Origin: Sweltsa coloradensis
Lineage: Eukaryota; Arthropoda; Insecta; Plecoptera; Chloroperlidae
DNA length: 64,000 nucleotides
NCBI GenBank assembly: GCA_024449915.1
Contig: JAMZAV010000054.1
Location: forward strand, 1,240,001 to 1,304,000
Reading direction: 5' to 3'
Shown here in pieces: positions 60,057 to 64,000 of the stretch. The first letter of the stretch is position 1. Each line of letters starts with the position of its first letter. The translations under genes and the position numbers were made by a program. Under the pieces are notes generated by a model. The model did not search any database. It was given only the letters and a program-made list of their open reading frames with translations, and was not told where the DNA came from.

Positions 60057-60839
60057 ATTGAAATGCAGATACTGCTAACTGGTACGCGAATGGCCTGGGA
60101 CGATATGCCTATTCGGCCTCAGATAATACATTTAAAGAGGGTAGCTTTTAAAAATACATTCAATGTGGGGTTTCAATGGTGTGACGCAACACAAACTTTA
60201 AACTTAAACGAGCATCATCATACAATTTAAATGTTATATCTTAAAATACATAATATTTTCATAAAGAACCCACAAAAATAATATCGAGTCCACAATTTGT
60301 GGCACACAATTATTATTAAATGTGTCATAATGATGTCAGAACAGGAGGTTAGGCCTACTTGATCTCACCGAAGAAACAGATTCGAACTTTGTCTCTGATC
60401 ATTTTAAATTTAAGACTTGTTTTTATCATTAATTTTTGTAAGGACTACTTTACTAAAGCGTTGACTAGCAAATTACGAATAAATTATTGGAAGAGTAGTA
60501 GCTAAAAGGAAAACGTTAAAAACTATCACGAATTTAAGCGAAGAATAATTTTTAAAAAGTGTTACTAGCCTCTTGTATGAGTAAAAATAAGCAAAAAATA
60601 ACTTATCGTATTGAACTTGAAAAAAAATCGTACAATAGACGAGCTTGGTAATTCGTTAGGAGTCCACATATCTGAAACACATATCTTTGTAACTCAATGG
60701 ACTTTTACCGAAATGTAAAAGTGCCTTTAGAGTGAAGTATGGGTCCATCCATTGATATTTAACTAAATATCAATGAGTGAGCCTTACATTCCGACTGTGT
60801 CCATTAGGCAATACATTTAATTTATTATTATTTATCATT

Positions 60840-60965
60840 TTTTTATCATTTATTTATTTATTTATTTATTTATTATTTATTAATTAATTAATTAATTAAT
60901 TAATAATTAATAAATAAATAATAATAATAAATAATAAAATAATTTATTTTTATTTATTTATTAAT

Positions 60966-61024
<59 letters not shown>

Positions 61025-61030
61025 TTTGAT
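60840..61030. repeat. TTTA/TTAA low-complexity array
   Basis: Blocks of TTTA on both strands and TTAA form a 190-bp array whose two halves are inverted around about 60,900. It could fold back. No element is assigned. Confidence 0.85.
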
Positions 61031-61255
61031 TGCTTTTTTTTAAATGTATTTTCCTTAATTTTAAGTGTAATATTAATCTCATAATTGACATTGTTTTCAA
61101 TTATATTTTTCATCTCATAGAATTCATTTTATTTAATTTATTATACATATGTAATTAATTTAATTTTCCCTTTTATAATAGTCTTATACGGAAGATTAGA
61201 AGGGTCTGTTGTGTCAATGTGTCAATGTAACATGTATGGGAAATATAATCTTATC

Positions 61256-61495
61256 TTATCTATCAATAATATTTTCCAAGTTGATAAACATACACACCTT
61301 CTTGAAATCATTAGCCAACTGTTCCTTGGCTTCGTTGGTGTTAGGGAACTTGATTATATTTGGAGCAATATGAATTAAAAAATTCATAACTCGATTTATT
61401 ATTCGATGAAAAGAAGATTCTGTGACACCAAACCTGCTGCTCACATCACGAATGCAACTTTTGTTGCCTGCAAACCTGTAGGCGAATTTACAGTG
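61256..61495 (-). pseudogene. PIF/Harbinger transposase exon relic
   Basis: The minus strand reads YRFAGNKSCIRDVSSRFGVT, then ESSFHRIINRVMNFLIHIAP and NEAKEQLANDFKK. The order (R-F-x-V-x-x-S-x-x-R-I-x-x-R-V-x-x-F-L, then I-K-F-P) is the helix-turn-helix part just before the DDE nuclease of Harbinger-type transposases. The reading breaks off at AAGGTGTGTATG, a possible splice donor, at about 61,305. Upstream it is cut at 61,491 by a CAGTGGCGTAACTAG terminus. The catalytic DDE part is not in the window. Confidence 0.65.
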
Positions 61496-61499
61496 GCGT

Positions 61500-61830
61500 A
61501 ACTAGTCCTTGTGTTTTGGGGGGCGCACATTTTTTTAACCACAAACATTACCTATGTATCCTGGTACAATGGCGGGGGGGCAGTTGCCCCCCCCTTCCCC
61601 CCTCCCCCTCCTGCGGGCGCCCATGGGCCTAGTCATCTTCACCTGAAATAGTTGAATAGCGCGCGGCTAAAACCGCACTCGATTTACTGCACTGACCCTT
61701 GAAGCCAGTGCAACTCGGTGCGAGATTTTATGCACTCGCCGAGTGTATTGCGTCCAATGGAATAAGCGAAGGTTGGCATGAACAGTCGCACTCGGTGCAT
61801 ACCACTATGCACTATGCGTACTATGGATTA
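61500..61830. repeat. G/C runs and GCACTCGGTGC-type palindromes
   Basis: A GGGGGGG/CCCCCC pair at 61,570-61,610 forms a hairpin beside GGGCGCCCATGGGCC. At 61,690-61,810 CAGTGCAACTCGGTGCGA and GTCGCACTCGGTGCATACC recall the GCACTGAGTGCG motifs of the MITE at 31,896-32,562. It may be the subterminal part of a related MITE. Confidence 0.35.
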
Positions 61831-62094
61831 CACCATAACCCGTTCTTACACCTACACTACACACGACTTGAAATCAATTAATTATGTGACGTCTGTTAAA
61901 TCATAATAAAATGTATCGTTATAAAAGGAAAAATGTTGAACCTCACACTGTCACACATATAAATAATAATACATGATATAGGCCCTATTATACAAAAATA
62001 TATTACACAATACAATGATTCGATGTTCCTATTCCAATAGATAATCGATCAAAATCAAATGTCGCCTGAAAGAACAGCTGACATTGTCTCCAGC

Positions 62095-62200
62095 TATCCA
62101 CCAATCAGAGGCTTCAGTAACTGGAGAAGAAGCTGCTATGAGCGCTGCGATCACCCTTCCCTTCCGGCGATAAGATAACCGCCATCTTGCTACTTTTAGT
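62095..62200 (+). promoter_or_regulatory. Promoter-like block with NF-Y, ETS and YY1 type motifs
   Basis: Within 90 bp there are CACCAATCAG at 62,099-62,108 (CCAAT box), CCTTCCGGC at about 62,160-62,168 (inverted ETS site) and CCGCCATCTTG at 62,179-62,189 (YY1 site). This set is typical of TATA-less promoters of broadly expressed animal genes, with YY1 close to the start of transcription. The DNA is also locally richer in G and C. The direction is inferred from the exon that follows. Confidence 0.45.
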
Positions 62201-62417
62201 GGTCACGCAGCGAGGTCGTGTCGGTAAATTATTATTTCACCGCAAACAATTTCGATACAGGTGCTAATTGTTAGTACATGGTTTGTGCAGGTTATTTTTC
62301 TTTCGCAAGTATTAATTTGTATACCATGAACAATCCCAGTAGTGTGTACAGTGTACTGGACTGTCAATTTCAATCTCAATAACGTGTGCACTTGCAAGTT
62401 TCCAACCACCAAACAAC

Positions 62418-62460
62418 ATGCCAACGCATGACTTTGTCGCAACACCGGTTGAAATTCAAG
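62418..62460 (+). CDS. Candidate first coding exon of a host gene
   Basis: ATG in the context AACAACATGC opens MPTHDFVATPVEIQ and ends in AAG|GTAAGG, a strong splice donor, 43 nt after the start (phase 1). About 230-240 bp upstream lies a YY1/ETS/NF-Y promoter-like block. One upstream open frame (62,278-62,382, 34 codons) ends before this ATG. The short peptide is not recognised. The next exon may be 63,776-63,815, which continues the frame, and the gene would leave the window to the right. The long antisense frame at 62,203-62,475 is more likely a shadow. Confidence 0.4.
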
Positions 62461-62961
62461 GTAAGGCTTAATCACGCTCCTCCATCTATGTATGTTGACT
62501 GGTAGGACTAATACTCATAAAGTTGATATGCTAAAATTATACCGTAACTGCAACATTTAGGCCTAGGCCCTACTTGGAAACTGTTGGGAACCGATTGTAG
62601 GCAAGGTCGAATATCGGCAGTAGCCTGGTGGAATTTAGTACAGTTCCTTCGGATGTCTTTTTGCTCGTCTCACAAATAACGTAGTCCTAGAGAAGGCTCA
62701 AAGAGTATTTTCAACTGAACTAAAAACGCGTTTCATAAATCGTTTGTATAAATTATAGCAGCTAATTGAATGCGATGTTTCAGGAAAGTTTTCGTGAATA
62801 TTGAGAATTCTTGGGCCGCCATTTTGTAGCTTGTGACGTCACAACACAGGTGGGCAATCGCTAGGCTAGGCCGTACCGGTCATGATGATTGATGTGATTT
62901 TGTTCCATTTTTTTTTCGAAACGAACATTGGTGATGGATTTAGGATTCGGTATTTTTTTCA

Positions 62962-63048
62962 AATTTCATCCGGGATTCGAACACATATTCACATTTTTGG
63001 AATCCGCGACCCAACCCCATGAGCCAGTAAGGCACTGAGTCACGGGTG
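62962..63048 (-). repeat. tRNA-like fragment
   Basis: On the minus strand TGACTCAGTGCCTTACTGGC, then GTGTTCGAATCCCGG resemble A and B boxes. The sequence between them does not fold as a cloverleaf, so it is a SINE head or pseudogene. Confidence 0.4.
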
Positions 63049-63106
63049 TGTACTTTGGTTCTATACCAGTCATGATGACCTTGGTTCGAAATAAAGTGGT
63101 ATCCGC

Positions 63107-63200
63107 CGTCCACGGTAGCTCATACGGTTGCCCCAATCGGTCCAAAGAATATGACGCCGAGGGGACATGGGTTCGAGTCCCGCATAAGGCATAGGTTTTT
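63107..63200 (+). mobile_element. SINE-A-like head
   Basis: CCACGGTAGCTCATACGGTT, then CAAAGAATATGACGCC and CATGGGTTCGAGTCCCGC match the head of SINE-A (CGGTGGCTCATACGATT, CGTGGGTTCGAATCCCGC). Tail not visible. Confidence 0.5.
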
Positions 63201-63775
63201 GTTATTCTCCTTTATTTTTAATTAGTAATGAGTATTGCTATTCTGATAACTCTGTGAAAAGTAGGTTTGATGACTAAAAATAGTTTGTCAGCAAGGTTAA
63301 AGGGGGGGGGGGGGGTTTGCCAGCCACTGATGTAGTCACTGAAATAATGAACCACGAGCATGGATGTATGTAAGGTGTAAATGATTTGCGAGGTGTGGAA
63401 TGTGTCATGTGTGCCAGGACAGGAATGGCCGGTTGTGATACGTGCATGATACGAACTGCTCGAGCTTCATGGCCAACATTGTAGAGATGTTGTTTATTTT
63501 TGTGGGAATTAATGACGACTATAGTACCACTGGCACAAGTTCCTATCCCCAGCTGTCATTTAAAACAAAATACACCAGTAATGTAGGTCATGTTTACTAT
63601 ATGGGTCAGAGAACATCAGTTGTTCACCCCCCCCCCCCACCCCCTTTCCAGTACCCCATTGCCATTGAGTACAAGAAGCAGCATCGATGCTAGGCATGCA
63701 GGTGGGCGATTTTACCTTGCGTTGTGTTTAGCAAAGAGTTGGGGGGGGGGGGGGGATCAGACCTGTTGTTTGCAG

Positions 63776-63815
63776 GCAGAAATGTTCCCACAACATCCCC
63801 GATTCTCGAACAATA
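63776..63815 (+). CDS. Candidate second exon, phase-compatible
   Basis: CCTGTTGTTTGCAG ends in a good acceptor and the 40-nt segment after it ends at GTAAGT, a consensus donor. Joined to the candidate first exon (phase 1), it reads on without a stop as GRNVPTTSPILEQ. A 40-nt exon is short but within range. The fit of acceptor, phase and donor is suggestive, not proof. Confidence 0.3.
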
Positions 63816-64000
63816 GTAAGTTATCAGATTTAAACTTTACAACTGTCACTATGTAGGTAGCCTAATCTGGAGCTCTCGAGTCTCGATCATTTAAACTAGT
63901 TTATGGCAATGACATGTTGATGAATGGTGACCATTTTTCATCTAAGGTGACTACTAACTTACAAAATCGAGAGAAACAATCTTGGAATTTCGATCGCGTG

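Larger units (their letters stand above)
62461..63775 (+). other. Putative first intron with two tRNA-like SINE heads
   Basis: If the exon call holds, this is intron 1. It contains the tRNA-like fragments listed separately, a G16 run at about 63,301, a C11 run at about 63,629 and a G15 run at about 63,741, the last just before the candidate acceptor. A GCCGCCATTTTG site at about 62,815, beside TGACGTCA (62,833, a CRE-type palindrome), could be a further promoter element. Confidence 0.35.

Noticed and set aside
61491..61630. A complete hAT element beginning CAGTGGCGTAACTAG
   Set aside because: No matching inverted right end or 8-bp duplication was found, so only a terminus-like sequence is left.
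62203..62475. 90-codon minus-strand frame over the promoter-like block
   Set aside because: No domain; the plus strand carries a better supported exon with a splice donor, although the minus frame cannot be formally excluded.

Overview
This window is non-coding, repeat-dense DNA from an animal nuclear genome. It is AT-rich, has no operon structure and almost no long open frame, and is packed with transposon classes that occur together in metazoans: decayed non-LTR retrotransposons, a Penelope-like element with a GIY-YIG endonuclease, tRNA- and 5S-derived SINEs, hAT/PIF-like DNA transposons, foldback elements and Helentron-like repeats. The mix, with tandem 150-320 bp repeats inside Helentron-type elements, fits a marine invertebrate (mollusc-like genomes are rich in such elements), but the phylum cannot be fixed from the sequence. 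There is no bacterial, organellar or complete viral sequence.

Layout. 0.7-2.4 kb: a Helentron-like non-autonomous element (called HINE here), then unassigned DNA. 2.4-3.7 kb: a hAT-type element with a perfect 8-bp target duplication, carrying a GC-rich retroposon with its own duplication. 4.7-8.2 kb: tRNA-derived SINEs, a 7-bp tandem repeat, a GC-rich island and a head-to-head pair of tRNA-like units. 8.2-12.6 kb: three HINEs, one of them inserted in the 3' part of a Penelope-like element. 13-16 kb: a hAT-like element, a 5S-rRNA-derived SINE and a further HINE. 16.7-20.2 kb: a nested block in which a hAT-type element was hit by a 2.4-kb element with long inverted repeats and a 10-bp duplication, and by a retroposon; an unoccupied relative lies at 54.9-55.9 kb. 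20.8-23.9 kb: a broken two-ORF LINE. 27-38.6 kb: three HINEs of a second subfamily, two 380-bp TTAA-bounded MITEs, SINEs, two long-TIR MITEs and an RTE-like LINE relic. 41.5-47.8 kb: two tandem relics of one LINE family separated by poly-A and TTA microsatellites. 48.5-52.3 kb: hAT-type elements, a near-perfect long palindrome and two HINEs. 52.7-59 kb: SINEs, the unoccupied hAT relative and a third type of HINE. 61.2-61.5 kb: a PIF/Harbinger transposase exon relic.

The only candidate host gene begins at the right end. A promoter-like block (NF-Y, ETS and YY1 type motifs at about 62.10-62.19 kb) precedes a short candidate first coding exon ending in a strong splice donor (62,418-62,460), and a phase-compatible second exon may lie at 63,776-63,815. 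The rest would lie outside the window.

The most coherent system is the HINE superfamily. About fifteen copies or fragments, roughly 8 kb when the intervals are added, share a 5' terminal sequence (TTGGATGAGCGTAGCG type), its inverted copy about 40 bp inside the other end, a short AACGC/GCGTT hairpin, and a terminal CTAG followed by T. That is the asymmetric-terminus layout of Helentron/Helitron2 elements. The interiors differ between subfamilies while the ends stay constant, which suggests mobilisation by one autonomous source not present here.
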